This document shows positions 52,645 to 63,816 of a stretch of 64,000 nucleotides of DNA, piece by piece. The stretch is from Pectinophora gossypiella (taxonomy: Eukaryota; Arthropoda; Insecta; Lepidoptera; Gelechiidae). The notes below the pieces were generated by a model. It was given only the letters and a program-made list of their open reading frames with translations, searched no databases and was not told the origin of the DNA. Position 1 is the first letter of the stretch. Every line of letters begins with the position of its first letter. A program made the translations under genes and the position numbers. Location of the stretch: assembly GCF_024362695.1 (NCBI RefSeq), contig NW_026063259.1, positions 62,001-126,000 on the forward strand, written 5' to 3'.

Positions 52645-55600
52645 ATATGTCAATGCATGCAATAGCATGAATCGAGTTTCAATGCAATTAAAACATAAAC
52701 AATGTAATTGGTTAGTTGACACCGGGGCATCGATCTCTGTCGTCAAGTATGATAGAGTCATGAGTTTACAAATACCATTCCATAAAGAAAGAATACGTAT
52801 AAATGGCATTGGTGGAACTGTTTATTCCGAAGGATATGTATATTTACAATTAAACGTAAACGAATTTGTTTTTGATCATAAATTTTACGTATTTGAAAAG
52901 CTACCCTGTAATACTGATGGAATTTTGGGACAAGATTTCCTTCAAAAATACAAATCAATTTTGGATTTTGAGTTAAATACCATAACCTTGACCACAAAGA
53001 GCGGAATATCGGTGTCATTTAAACTTAAGTATTTTGATAGTAAATCTTTTTATTTCACTGTACCAGCCCGTAGTGAAATAGTTCATTATTTAGATACAAA
53101 CATTTTAGAAGATTGCGTTGTAAACTCACAGGAATTAAGCAATGGAGTGGACATAGCAAGTACTATAGGAAAGCCGAAAAACGGAAAAATACCATGTAGG
53201 ATAATGAATACGAGAGATAGCGACGTAATATTAAATTATTTTAACTTAAGCACCACTAAATTAAGCGACTACTATGTATGTCAATTTAATAAACCGAAAA
53301 TCAATGCTGAAAGGGTCAAGCAGTTATTGTCACAATTACAATTACACAGTATGAATGACGAAGAGCAAAAGTCTATTGAAAATATTTGCGCAAAATTCCC
53401 CGACGTATTTTTGCTACCCGGAGACAAATTAACAACTACTTCTTTATATGAACAAACGATAGAGTTAAAACCACAGAGCTCTCCAGTGTATATTAAGCCT
53501 TATAGGCTTCCTCAAGCGCAAAAAGCGGAAATTAATAGGCAAATAAAGGGAATGCTAGACGATGGAATAATAGAAGAAACTAGGAGCTCATGGTCAAGTC
53601 CTCTACTGCTAGTACCGAAGAAACCAGATCCATCAGGAGTAAAAAAATGGCGTGTTGTTATAGACTACCGAAAATTAAATAATCAAATACAAGACGATAA
53701 GTTTCCTTTGCCAAATATTACAGACATTTTAGATTAGCTTTCTGGTTCTGTTTATTTTACAACACTTGATCTGTATCAGGGTTTCTATCAAATTAATCTA
53801 CATAAGAACAGCCGCCCATATACTGCATTTACAACATCCAAAAACCAATATCAGATGACAAGATTAGCTATGGGACTAAAAACCAGCCCTAGCGCTTTTT
53901 CGAGGATGATTACAGTTTCGATGTCAGGTTTAAATTATGAGCAATGTTTAGTTTATTTGGACGATTTGTGTGTTTTTGGGCGTAATTTAGAAAACCACAA
54001 TAAAAATTTGATGAACGTTTTGACGCGCTTACGGAAAGTCAATTTAAAATTAAACCCCGTAAAGTGCAAATTTTTACAAAAAGAAACCTTGTTCCTAGGA
54101 CACGTGGTACCCGAAAGTGGTGTATCACCTGATCCCGCAAAAACACGAGCATTAGAAAAATACCCAAGACCACAGAGCACGGAGGAAGTGAAGCGCTTTG
54201 TAGCCTTCGCGAACTATTATAGGAAGTTTATTAGAAATTTTGCAGAGATAGCATATCCTCTTAATAGGTTATGCACAAAAAACGCGACATTTTTATGGAC
54301 AGAGGACTGCGAATCGGCATTTCAGGAATTAAAGTCAGCCCTCACAAAATCACCAGTCCTACAATATCCCAATTTTTCGGAAAACAATGAATTTATATAC
54401 ATTGTTTTAACTCCAATCTCATCAGTCATCCCGTGATCATGGCACTTGCAACAGTGTCGAAATATCGGGAGTCTCATATCCCCATTTAAACGCGGTAAGA
54501 ACCCGTTATTATGTGCTTTAATAATGAATTTATATTACAAACGGACGCATCTGGAATAGATATAGGAGCGGTACTATGCAATAGGGATGGCAGACCAGTG
54601 GCTTACGCAAGTCGTAGTTTAAATAAGGCTGAAAAGAATTACCCCACTATCGAAAAAGAGTTACTTGCAATAGTGTGGAGCGTAAAATATTTTCGACCAT
54701 ATTTATACGGCAGACGGTTTAAAATACAAACAGATCACAGACCCCTAGTGTACTTATTCGGAATGCGTGACCCAACAAGCAGATTGATTAAATTTAGATT
54801 AAAATTAGTAGATTACAACTTCGAAATAGAGTACATAAAAGGCGCGAAGAATTCGGCAGCGGATGCTTTATCTAGAATAAAATTAAGCTCCGAAGATTTA
54901 AAGCATATGAGTGAACAAGCAGTGAACGTGATGACGAGAGCACAAGCGAAAAGATTGGAAGAAAGCAAGCGTTTAGATACTAAACCAAATTTACCGACCG
55001 ATAATCATTTCCAACACTCGAGGCCTGATCATCCAAGAGTCGTGGAGATAATTAAAAAGCCGAGAAATTTGGTCGAGTTAGGATTAATAAGTAAGGTCAA
55101 GTTACATAAGTATGAAAGAAAAGAAATCATAACAGAAAGATCAAATTATTTTGTCTATGTGCCAAGCAAATCGAGTATTTTCCTAAATAGATTTTCTCCA
55201 TCATCAGTCACGCGAGGCGTACTGGTGAGAGATTTATCATATTTATGTAGGAAATTAAGCATAGAAGAAGTTTGTATTATAAAAGATAAAAATAATGAAG
55301 AATTTATAGCAGGAATAATTAATGAAATAAAGGCGAGCACACACTGGACCGGTCCACGTATATTTATATTGAAAAGTGTGCAAAGAATTAATAGCGAAAA
55401 TGATAAACGAGTCATACTAAATGACTTTCACCTGTTACCCACTAGTGGCCACGCGGGTATTAGGCGAATGTCTAATAATATAAAAAAGTTTTATTATTGG
55501 CCTAGTATGGATAGAGACATTAGTCAGTTTGTATCAAAGTGCGATCAGTGTCAGAAACAAAAACATTGTATAAAAACAAAACAGCCAATGGAAATTACAA

Positions 55601-56404
55601 CCACATCAAGTAATGCTTTAGAAAAAATATTTTTGGATATAGTAGGTCCACTACCTAAAGACGACACAGGTCATTGCTACGCGCTCACGTTACAATGCGA
55701 ACTATCGAAGTTCGTAGAAGCGTATCCCTTACGCAACAAAGATGCTACATCAGTTGCTAAGGCGTTTGTACAAAACTTTATCCTACGATACGGAATACCG
55801 CGAGAAATCGCGACCGATCGCGGGACAGAATTTGTTTCAAGCACCATGAACCAGGTATGTGAACTACTTCAAATTAAACAGCTGACGTCTACCGCTTACC
55901 AACACGAGTCGATTGGAGCACTGGAAAACACACACAAAACATTAGGTGCGTATTTAAGGACATATTGTGAAAATCAACCAAGCACATGGAGTAGCTGGCT
56001 ACCCTACTGGTGTTTCGCACACAATAACACGGTGCATACAGAGACAAAATATACGCCTCATGAGTTAGTATTTGGTAAGTCGTGCAAACTTCCCAATAAC
56101 TTTGATTCCGGCATAGATCCACTGTACAACTTTGATAGCTATCCACTGGAGTTTAGATACAGACTGCAAGTAGCACAAAACGACGCTAGAAGAAATTTAC
56201 TCGAAAGTAAGGAAAAAAGAAAGGTGAGTTATGATAAAAGCATAAACCCAATAATGAATAAAAAATGAAACAGGCAATAAAATCGATAAAATATATTTGG
56301 GACCATTTTTAGTACTCAAAGATTTAGGATGTAACGTAAAAATTTTGAAAAATGGTAAAGAAGAAATCGTACATAAAAATCGCACTAAACTATACAAAAT
56401 GTAA
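52630..56404 (+). pseudogene. pol: Gypsy B Pol (stop codon, insertion and frameshift)
   Basis: Colinear with Gypsy A Pol. Protease NWLVDTGASISVVKYD; RT up to a TAG at 53736-53738 (DKFPLPNITDILD*), then GFYQINLH, LAMGLKTSP and the catalytic LVYLDDLCVFGR; RNase H broken by a LINE tail at 54399-54522, resuming with ILQTDASGIDIGAVL. The integrase has HAGIRRMSNN...CDQCQKQK, LDIVGPLPKD, ATDRGTEF and IGALENTHK. A frameshift near 56265 precedes the C-terminal segment, whose stop is at 56402-56404. Confidence 0.85.
54399..54522 (+). mobile_element. 124-bp LINE 3' tail in Gypsy B RNase H
   Basis: A 13-bp duplication AATGAATTTATAT (54386-54398, 54523-54535) flanks it. The body has CCCGTGATCATGGCACTTGC and GTGTCGAAATATCGGGAGTC and ends TTATGTGCTTTAATAATG. 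Typical of a 5'-truncated LINE. Confidence 0.75.
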
Positions 56405-56434
56405 TTATAGACTAAAAATAGTTATGAGTAAAAT

Positions 56435-56551
56435 AAAGATAATAATAAAATGTAATAATAAGTTATGTATGATGACTAAGATAGGTTCCATTAATAAAGG
56501 AGTCTTGAGATGATACTCGGCTGTTTCACTCGTCCCGAACCTGACCTTATA
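56435..56551 (+). repeat. 3' LTR of Gypsy B
   Basis: Matches 47952-48043 closely and ends CCTTATA against CCTTACA in the 5' LTR. The start is placed by length only. 56510-56556 forms a chimeric open frame with DIRS ORF1 that is not a real gene. Confidence 0.7.
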
Positions 56552-56556
56552 ACCCT

Positions 56557-57435
56557 TAAAGAACCCGTTATGTCAAAAACGGAACTACAACGCTTAGAGC
56601 AGTTAAAATCTGTACAACATTTTGGTTTACCCGAATGGTCTGATGTGCGTTACTCGGATGCACAAAAGCGATATTGCTCAACACCTGGGTTTACAAACTT
56701 AGAAGCTAATGATGAAATAAAGCCCTATGATAAACAACATAGCTTGGTACTGACCGAGAGAGGCTTTGCTGCTATCACACAAGGGCTCTTAAAGCAACAG
56801 GAATCCGTCGAAAACGGTTTTCGAGAATGAATTTCATGGGTAAAAGAATGTGACGTGTTGGAAATCCTAGCCTAGAAAATAAAATCAAGGAAATATTTTC
56901 TAATAATTTTCAAAAAATCTCTAACGATTTGCTTCAAATGTCTTGCGGACACCGAGCTGAAGTAATACAGCAACGGCGAAACTCAATATTACGTTCTGTC
57001 AAAGATAAGTTTGTTAAGTCAAGTCTTAACAAAATACCCCCATCTTGTGAATTTCTATTTACACCCACCGATCTTACCACTACGATCGATAAAAACGGGG
57101 GGGTGACAAAAGTATTTTGGCCTTTGAGACCTCAGGGTACAAAACCCTCAACATCAAATGTACAATCAAAAAATACAAAACAACCCGGTTTTCATTCAAG
57201 CCCCAGTACGTCTCAAAGTTTGACTCCTAATATGCATATGACGTATCCTTTTGCGTACACAATGCCGACTCAAGCGGCAGTTCCCTTTTATAATCAACCT
57301 CTACCACCCTTTAATCGATTACCCTCAATGGGGCAGACTTTTCGGCCCCGAGGTCCGAGGCTCGGAGACGATAATACGGCTCGACAATTCAACACGAGCG
57401 CATCACGTGGTGGACGTGGAAAGCGCAAATCGTGA
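56557..57435 (+). pseudogene. DIRS ORF1, C-terminal part
   Basis: Resumes after Gypsy B with KEPVMSKTELQRLEQLKSVQ, FGLPEWSDVRYSDAQKRY and FAAITQGLLKQQESVENG to a stop at 56828. A second frame from about 56880 continues the helical region (FSNNFQKISNDLLQ, HRAEVIQQRRNSILRSVKDK), followed by a proline/serine-rich part and an arginine/glycine end (SASRGGRGKRKS). One frameshift near 56860. Confidence 0.65.
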
Positions 57436-59315
57436 CTCAGTTTTTCAAGCGGGCTGCCTACAACACTATTATCAGGCTTGGGAGCATCTAAATGCTCCGA
57501 ATATGATTTTAAAAATGATAAGACAGGGCTATTGCATACCATTTATAAAAATACCCCCAATGCACAGGTCGAACCTATCGCGTCAAGGTGTTTCCGTACC
57601 ATTCTCAAGAGAAATGGAGGCACAAATAAAAGCTCTAAAACAGATGAGAGTACTGGAGAAGGCACCGGATTCTCTAAGCTTCCTTTCGAGTATGTTTCTC
57701 ACACCCAAAAGCGATGGATCCTATCGACCAGTGTTCAACCTGCGGCGGTTAAACCAATTCATACTTGTAAGCAAATTCAAACTCATAAACCAGCAAAAAG
57801 TCTCCACCTTTTTACAGCCAAAGGATTGGCTAGCAAAAATATATTTGGCCAATGCATATTTCCATGTGCCAGTATCGCACAGTCATCGAAGATTTCTGAG
57901 ACTAATTTTTCAAGGCGAACTTCTTCAGATGACTTGCCTCCCGTTCGGGTTGGCTACAGCGCCGAAGGTATTTGCTACGATAACCAATTGGATCGGTCAA
58001 ACTCTCAGGAGTCAAGGTATTCGTGTACTAATTTATCTAGACGATTTTTTGTTGGCTCATCCGAATCCAAAAACCCTTCAGGTCCAAGTAAGCTATGTAG
58101 TGGGGCTGTTAAGGTCGTTAGGATGGCAAGTGAACCTCAAAAAATCGATTATAACCCCACAACAGGACATTCAATTTCTGGGTATAAGATGGGATACTTT
58201 CCGAAACATGAAATACCTTCCAGTAGAAAAACAAATACAGATCCAAAAATATCTAACTCGAATCCTATCCAAGAAAATATTTATCGTTAAAGGAAGTTCA
58301 GAGCCTAATAGGAACACTAAATTTCTCAAGTATTGTGATCCCGTACGGTCGACTGAATTATCGACACCTGTTAAATTTTTTAAATCTTTTGTTAAACGGG
58401 AACCCGCACCGACAGTTATCTCTTCCGCTAGAAATAATATCGGAATTAACATGGTGGATGAAATCTTACAAAAACCATTCACCCATTCATTTCCCACCTG
58501 CAAGTCACTATCTATCGACGGATGCCTCAGGTCTGGGTTGGGGTGCTCAGCTAGACAGTATACAAATGCAAGATCAGTGGAGCCTTCAAGAAAAGGCGTT
58601 ACACTCCAATCAAAAGGAAATGATTGCAATATTGCGTGTATTAGAAAAGTACGGTCATATTCTGAGAAGGTCTACGATCTCAATCCAATCCGACAATGTC
58701 ACGGTTTTATCCTACCTCAAGAACGAAGGGGGCACCAGGTCGGAGCCCCTGATGGAGTTAACATATCGCATTTTTCACATTCTTCAACTCCATCACATAC
58801 GTCTGAGTCTTCATCACCTGCCCGGCAGATACAATGTCGAAGCGGACCATCTCTCGCGGGGCTATCCACACCCGGAATGGCACCTTCTACCTGCTCTAAC
58901 TCAAGAAGTTTTCATAAAGTGGGGAACACCCGAGATCGACCTTTTCGCCTCAAATCGAGCGCACGTAGTACCAAGATATGCAACTCTGGACTCAACAGAC
59001 AAGAATGCGTCTCTAATAGATGCATTCTCTCAACAGTGGACTTTCAAACTGGCATGGATATTCCCACCTCCTTTTCTAGTACCCAAGGTGCTCTGTCATC
59101 TAAATCAAGCAAAAGGGATATACCTAGTAGTAGCTCCACGTTGGGAGAGAGCATATTGGCGTCCCGACTTGAAAAAACGGGCGACAGCCCCGCCGATTGC
59201 AATACAAAACCTACAGACGGTGTTAATCGACACAATGACGGGGCGACCTCCCCCGCAGGTACACCAACTCACCCTAGAAATATGGAGGTGTGGGGGTGGG
59301 ATGAAGCTCTGGTAG
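57436..59315 (+). pseudogene. DIRS reverse transcriptase and RNase H
   Basis: RT frame to about 58275: FLTPKSDGSYRPVFNLRRLN, WLAKIYLANAYFHVPVSHSH, LPFGLATAPKVFA and the catalytic VLIYLDDFLLAHP at about 58030. A one-base shift near 58275 moves to the frame 58290-59315, with SLIGTLNFSSIVIPYGRLN, RNase H YLSTDASGLGWGAQL, SIQSDNVTVLSYLK and YNVEADHLSRG, and the DIRS-type end EIDLFASNRAHVVPRY. The last 30 bases overlap the recombinase frame. Confidence 0.82.
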
Positions 59316-60266
59316 AATGGACCTCCGAACAACGCAATCTATTACAACAAAGTTGGCGCGAATCGACCAAAAGGTCATATAAGTCAGCATGGATTCGCTG
59401 GTGTAAGTGGGCTAAAGAACACAGAGTTAAAATTAACTCTCCATCAGGCTCAGACCTTGCCCGTTTTCTGTCGGATCTGTACCAGAAAAATGGATTCGCT
59501 TACAATACCATACTTTTCCATAAATCAGCAATTTCGACATTAAGTAACCCTGAAAACCAACAACTTGGCTCACACCCTTTGGTTAAACGCATTTTGAAAT
59601 CAACATCAGCACAAAAGCCTAAATGTAACAATAAACCTCCTAAAAGTATGGGACATAGACGACCTGGCTACCTGGTTATGTAACAATTTCAGATCTGACA
59701 ACGTGAGTTTATATGAGTGCTCACAAAGAACCGCTTGCATACTACTGCTTTGCTCCGGACGTCGAGTGCACGATCTCACACTCTTGACCATTGACCCTGA
59801 AAATTTCTCTATTTCAGACGATCACGCCACGTTTTGGCCTTTATATGGATCCAAAACAGATTGTTATGATTATAGGCAATCAGGATGGAAACTACAATGT
59901 ACCGAAAATGACGCTCTTAATCCAATTTATTGGATAAAAACATTGATTAGATTGTCTAAAACTAGAAGAGATGCCTGCAAAATCCCAAACTTGTTTTTAA
60001 CAATATGTGGTGCTCCAAAAGCTGCATCTAGTACGGTCATTGGCCGATGGGTGAAAACCCTCCTCCAAGAGGCAGGTATAAAAGCCTCTGCTGGCAGTAC
60101 AAGGCCAGCTGTAGCTTCTAAGAGTTGGGCTCTTAATTTTCCAGTGGACGAAATACTTAGCCGAGGAAACTGGAGATCATCCAATACATTTGCAAAATTT
60201 TACCGCCGGGAAATTAGGACGAATAATGCATTTCCTTTTCTATCTAACGTATTTCAATCATTATAA
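59284..60266 (+). pseudogene. DIRS tyrosine recombinase (one frameshift)
   Basis: Would integrate the circular cDNA by recombination, replacing the DDE integrase. The N-terminal SAM-like part (59284-59640) has WRESTKRSYKSAWIRWCKWA and a shift near 59640. The catalytic part (59703-60266) has box A LLLCSGRRVHDLTLL with the first arginine, STRPAVASKSWALN containing the second arginine (the usual histidine three residues before it reads G), GNWRSS, and the tyrosine in FAKFYRREI. Natural stop at 60264-60266. Confidence 0.82.
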
Positions 60267-60616
60267 TTTAAAGCTTAATTAAAACATTATTGTAACATTA
60301 TGATCCTACTAAAGAAATGATGCTTTTTGTTTTTATTCACAAATTATATTAAGCTTTGATTGAAATAAAACAACTTTATTTACATAATAAACACCTTTTT
60401 TATTTTATTATAATACAAAAGCCGTAAAAATGTAACACTGGCCTACCTACCTACTTTAATTTGTCATCTATAAAGTCGTTTAGATTTCACTTTAACCTTC
60501 ACAATGTTCTTCTGCTTTGATAATAAATATACAACACAAACACTTTGCAATTCCAATACATCACTTAATAGTTATTACACACATTGGCGATTTTCCACCA
60601 GGCGATAACAAACAGG
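60267..60616 (+). other. DIRS 3' non-coding region
   Basis: A/T-rich, no gene. It includes TTATTTACATAATAAACACC at about 60380. The internal complementary region follows directly. Confidence 0.5.
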
Positions 60617-60716
60617 CTCTCATAAAATAGGTTTCGAATAACGGTACAGTTGTTTAATGACAGCCTTTTACCTAATAATAAAACGCTTATTAAATAACTT
60701 ACCTTATTCGAAACCT
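60617..60716 (+). repeat. internal complementary region of DIRS
   Basis: 60617-60655 is the reverse complement of the left outer end (47101-47139) and 60656-60716 that of the right outer end (60925-60985), one mismatch each. The two outer ends are thus recorded side by side, which is the template for forming the circular intermediate in the DIRS model. Confidence 0.88.
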
Positions 60717-60786
60717 AAAATTTCTAATACTACCTGGTGTTTTTTATTTGTGTTAATAAATCATAATCATTATGTTCTCGAAAAAT

Positions 60787-60938
60787 GCCAATGACATACA
60801 GCATTCAATACCACTTGAATGCCCCCGCCTGGTGGAAGGGGTAGAAAAGGACAAGCATGCTAGAAAGGGACAGGTATACCTGTGACCAATCAGAAAGAAG
60901 ACAGTGTTGCCACTCTCATAAAATAGGTTTCGAATAAG
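60787..60938 (+). repeat. right inverted terminal repeat of DIRS
   Basis: Reverse complement of 47115-47266; followed by a 47-bp unique right extension to 60985 that is represented in the internal complementary region. Confidence 0.88.
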
Positions 60939-60985
60939 GTAAGTTATTTAATAAGCGTTTTATTATTAGGTAAAACGCTGTCATT

Positions 60986-61640
60986 GGAGCACCATTTGTG
61001 CAAGTCAAAACTACCTAGCTGTAATAAACTTATCAGCTCTTTGATCAGTCGAGAAGCCTCCCGAAATGTATCTGCACCACACAAAAAATCATCACAGTAT
61101 GAACCCTGCAATACAGCTTGACTGGCCAACTTATAAGTGGATTGATGCATGTTTGCAAGCTCTATTAAACACCTAGTGGCAAGGTACGCGGAACTAGTTA
61201 ACCCGTAAGTTACTGTTTGTAACTGTAAGCACTGTAATGGTTCATTTGAATCATCACGCCATATGATGTTCTGTAGAGGCCTGTGATCAGGATGAATCAT
61301 AATTTGCCTATACATATGACGAATGTCACACATAATTACATATTTGTATGTACGAAATGCAATTAAAATATCATACAATTGTTTTTGGACCACTGCATTT
61401 GCACAATATATCATTTAAACTGGGACCATTCTTTGTGTGAGCCGTACCATCGAACACAACACGCAATTTGTTGGTTATTTTATCTAATCTCAAAACACCA
61501 TGATGGGGTATAAAGTTTAATGGCAGATCATTTGGATCGCAACTGCTTGTATCTATGACTTTAGCATGACCTAAAGCCAGATATTCATGAATAAAGTCGC
61601 GGTATAATGCATGATGATAATGTCGCCGTCCCCGGAGAAT
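60986..61640 (-). pseudogene. pol: BEL/Pao element G Pol, early RT
   Basis: 5' side of the split pol. LNFIPHHGVLRLDKITNKLR, VVFDGTAHTKNGPSLND, then ILIAFRTYKYVIMCDIRHMY, QTVTYGLTSSAYLATRCL and QAVLQGSYCDDFLCGADTF hold the Pao-type RT motifs, with the catalytic YCDDFLCG. A small disruption near 61410 separates the two stretches. The frame is lost at 61640, where the element is truncated, so its gag and 5' LTR are not present. Confidence 0.85.
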
Positions 61641-61890
61641 AAAATGACAAACGCATATATCATTTTTTTTATGTTTTATGATATTCTGTTTCTATGAGTT
61701 GAAATACACCTTGTCAATTTTTTCCACATTTTTCTAGTGATTATTTACGGAGATACTGAAGATTATTATTTTATTCTTTTTAATTTTAAATTAGAGCATT
61801 AACCAGAAGATTATAATATGAACACATTAGAAAAAACTTTCAGTTTACTTTAATTTGGTTATAGCACGTCTATTATTGTTCCCTTAGATT
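61641..61890. other. unassigned A/T-rich stretch
   Basis: No gene and no match to other parts of the window. It could be flanking DNA between the truncated BEL/Pao element and LINE E copy 2. Confidence 0.4.
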
Positions 61891-62062
61891 CAGAAATCAG
61901 AAATCAGAATCATTTATTCAACGTAATTATCATGGATAAACTTGTTGAAGGTCAATGTAACATTTTTGAATTTACGTCATTTCGCAAGGTGTTATGGCTG
62001 AGGAGAAGAAATGACAAGAAACTGCAACAGCAACACATCTTTTAAAAACCAATGAGGATATA

Positions 62063-62091
62063 CGAGGGGAGGTCAAAAAGTTCGCGGAATG
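62063..62091. repeat. mariner left inverted repeat
   Basis: CGAGGGGAGGTCAAAAAGTT plus nine more bases, exact inverse of 63329-63357; the transposase binding site. Confidence 0.92.
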
Positions 62092-62122
62092 AGGGGGAAG
62101 GGGGTCGAAATTAAACACGAAA

Positions 62123-63178
62123 CTATTTTTCCTTTTCAATATATTCTCCCTTAACCTTAACACATTTTCCGGATCTATCAAATAATTTGTTTATTCCATC
62201 ATAAAAAAAAGATTTCTCTTTGCTGTCAAAATAGGCCGAAATTGCAGACTTGACTTCTTCATCATCGCCAAATTTTCGTCCACGCAGTTCCTTTTTCATT
62301 TTTGGGAACAAATAATAATCGCTGGGGGCCAAGTCTGGACTGTAAGGCGGGTGGTTTAATTTTTCGAACCCGCATCGGTGTATGGCAGCCGTCGCAACAT
62401 GGCACGTGTGGACGGGTGCGTTGTCGTGCAAAAGGAGCACACCTCTTGACAGCTTTCCTCTTCTTTTTTCCTTGATAGCCTCTTTCAATCTATCCAGTAA
62501 AGAAGCGTAGTAATGTCCCGTTATAGTCACACCACGATCTTTATAATCAATCAGCAAAATACCTTCTGTATCCCAAAAAATAGTGGCCATGATCTTTCCG
62601 GCCGATTGTGACACCTTAAACTTCTTTGGAGGAGGTGTGCCTTTTTTATGCCACTCCATCGACTCTTGCTTCGACTCAGGTTCATAGTGGTGAACCCAGG
62701 TTTCATCTCCAGTAACAATCCGGGCCATAACTTCTTCCTTATTCTCTCCACAGAGCTCTAAAAACTGGCGAGAACACTCGACACGCTCGCTTTTTTGAAG
62801 TGGCGTGAGCATTCTTGGAACCCATCTTGCGCTGACCTTAGTCATCCCAAGATGTTGATGTAGGATATTTAAAATACTTGTTTCGGATACACCGACCATT
62901 GCTGCAAGCTGCTTCTTCTTCAAGCGGGTATCTTCTAATACAAGTTTCTCTACTTTTTCGATGATTTCCGGTGTGGTGGCCTCAATGGGCCGTCCGGAGC
63001 GGGGGTCATCTTCAATCGACTCTCTTCCTTGCTTGAAAAGACTATGCCACTTGTAAACCATGGTTTTACCAGGGGCAGAGTCCGCGTAAACTGCTAACAG
63101 CTCTTGAAAAATCGTCTGAGCGGATTTTCCTTGCTTGGTGAGGAACTTAATGACGGCGCGGTGTTCAATTTTCTCCAT
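62123..63178 (-). CDS. mariner transposase (DD34D)
   Basis: 351 residues, the usual length for mariner. It cuts and rejoins the element at TA sites in the nucleus. The N-terminal half holds two helix-turn-helix regions for binding the inverted repeats (about residues 5-50 and 82-112, with KKKQLAAMVGVSETSILNIL), then the linker WVPRML (119-124). Catalytic aspartates are D158 in TGDETWVHHY, D252 in LLLHDNAPVH and D287 in SPDLAPSDYYLF, with 34 residues between the last two. There are no stops or frameshifts, and the ATG at 63176-63178 fits the family start. Confidence 0.95.
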   Translation of the reverse strand: MEKIEHRAVIKFLTKQGKSAQTIFQELLAVYADSAPGKTMVYKWHSLFKQGRESIEDDPRSGRPIEATTPEIIEKVEKLVLEDTRLKKKQLAAMVGVSETSILNILHQHLGMTKVSARWVPRMLTPLQKSERVECSRQFLELCGENKEEVMARIVTGDETWVHHYEPESKQESMEWHKKGTPPPKKFKVSQSAGKIMATIFWDTEGILLIDYKDRGVTITGHYYASLLDRLKEAIKEKRRGKLSRGVLLLHDNAPVHTCHVATAAIHRCGFEKLNHPPYSPDLAPSDYYLFPKMKKELRGRKFGDDEEVKSAISAYFDSKEKSFFYDGINKLFDRSGKCVKVKGEYIEKEK

Positions 63179-63328
63179 ATTCGCTGAGTTCTTCCCGATT
63201 CACTTGTTTGCTGGTCGATAGTTCAAACGTTAATGACCCGATTTGCTTCAAACTTGGTACATATACTGTTAATGAGGTGTGCAACTAGCGGCTACCTGTA
63301 CGAGCAAACCAACCCCCTCCAACCCCTC

Positions 63329-63357
63329 CATTCCGCGAACTTTTTGACCTCCCCTCG
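63329..63357. repeat. mariner right inverted repeat
   Basis: Exact inverse of 62063-62091, next to the TA duplication at 63358-63359. Confidence 0.92.
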
Positions 63358-63393
63358 TACATTACAAGTTATTTAATAACTAGAGGAACACAT

Positions 63394-63816
63394 TCAATAC
63401 CAGACATTTTTATCATTTAGGTAGTCATTAATCTTATAATAAGCTTTTTTACATAAAGTAAGCTTCACGTGAGCTTTAAATTTATTTTCTGACAAATTTA
63501 AAATATTATCTGGTATTTTATTGTAAAAACGTATACATAACCCCAAAAAAGATGAATTTAATTTACTTAATCTAGAATTTTGAATAGCAATTTTATGTTT
63601 ATTTCTTGTATTGTAAGTATGCCTTTCACAGTTTCTCGGAAGGAGAGATAAGTTTTTACGTACATACATAATGTTTTCATATATATATTGACTTGCGACC
63701 GTCAGTATATTTATTTCTTTAAACAGCTCCCTCAAAGAGTCCCGACAACGCAGCTTATAAATAGCGCGAACTGCTCTTTTTTGAATGATGAAAATAGTTT
63801 CTACATCAGCGGCTCG
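63394..63816 (-). pseudogene. LINE E copy 2, ORF2 C-terminal part
   Basis: Starts at the 5' truncation with RAADVETIFIIQKRAVRAIY and runs to the same stop as copy 1. It differs from copy 1 at a handful of residues. The residues before RAAD in the open frame (MTSALSYLSKWIN) come from flanking DNA. Confidence 0.75.

Larger units (their letters stand above)
47927..56551 (+). mobile_element. Gypsy LTR retrotransposon B, relative of Gypsy A
   Basis: Flanked by ACCCT (47922-47926, 56552-56556) inside DIRS ORF1. It has short LTRs, a primer site TGGCGACCCTGCCATG at 48044, the small membrane ORF, gag and pol, in the same order as Gypsy A. A 2.63-kb TIR element sits in the small ORF and a 124-bp LINE tail in RNase H. 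Without them the element is about 5.85 kb. Several coding lesions make it inactive. Confidence 0.85.
47101..60985 (+). mobile_element. DIRS element, structurally complete, split by Gypsy B
   Basis: Tyrosine-recombinase retrotransposon inserted in BEL/Pao pol. It has inverted terminal repeats of about 150 bp, an internal complementary region of 100 bp matching both outer ends, and ORFs for Gag, RT-RNase H and YR. There is no target duplication; only ATT is shared by the two junctions (47098-47100, 60983-60985), as expected for integration of a circle by recombination. Without Gypsy B it is about 5.25 kb. Each ORF carries at least one frameshift. Confidence 0.88.
62063..63357 (-). mobile_element. 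mariner DNA transposon, apparently intact
   Basis: 1295 bp with perfect 29-bp inverted repeats flanked by TA (62061-62062, 63358-63359). Removal restores the LINE E sequence GAGGGTACATTAC-like. It contains one full transposase frame; by sequence it could still be active. Confidence 0.92.
61891..63816 (-). mobile_element. LINE E copy 2, split by mariner
   Basis: Same family as 16720-18244, minus strand, 5'-truncated at 63816 within the codons for RAAD. The 3' UTR runs to 61891 and ends in GATTTCT repeats. The mariner sits in the 3' UTR at 62063-63357. Confidence 0.8.

Noticed and set aside
56510..56556. Start of a protein MILGCFTRPEPDL... at 56510
   Set aside because: These codons are in the Gypsy B LTR and fuse by chance to the DIRS ORF1 fragment after the target duplication.
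57251..59683. An 810-codon open frame as one DIRS protein
   Set aside because: Only its first part (to about 58275) and last part (from 59284) encode recognisable domains. The middle is an out-of-frame shadow of the RNase H region, and its start overlaps ORF1.
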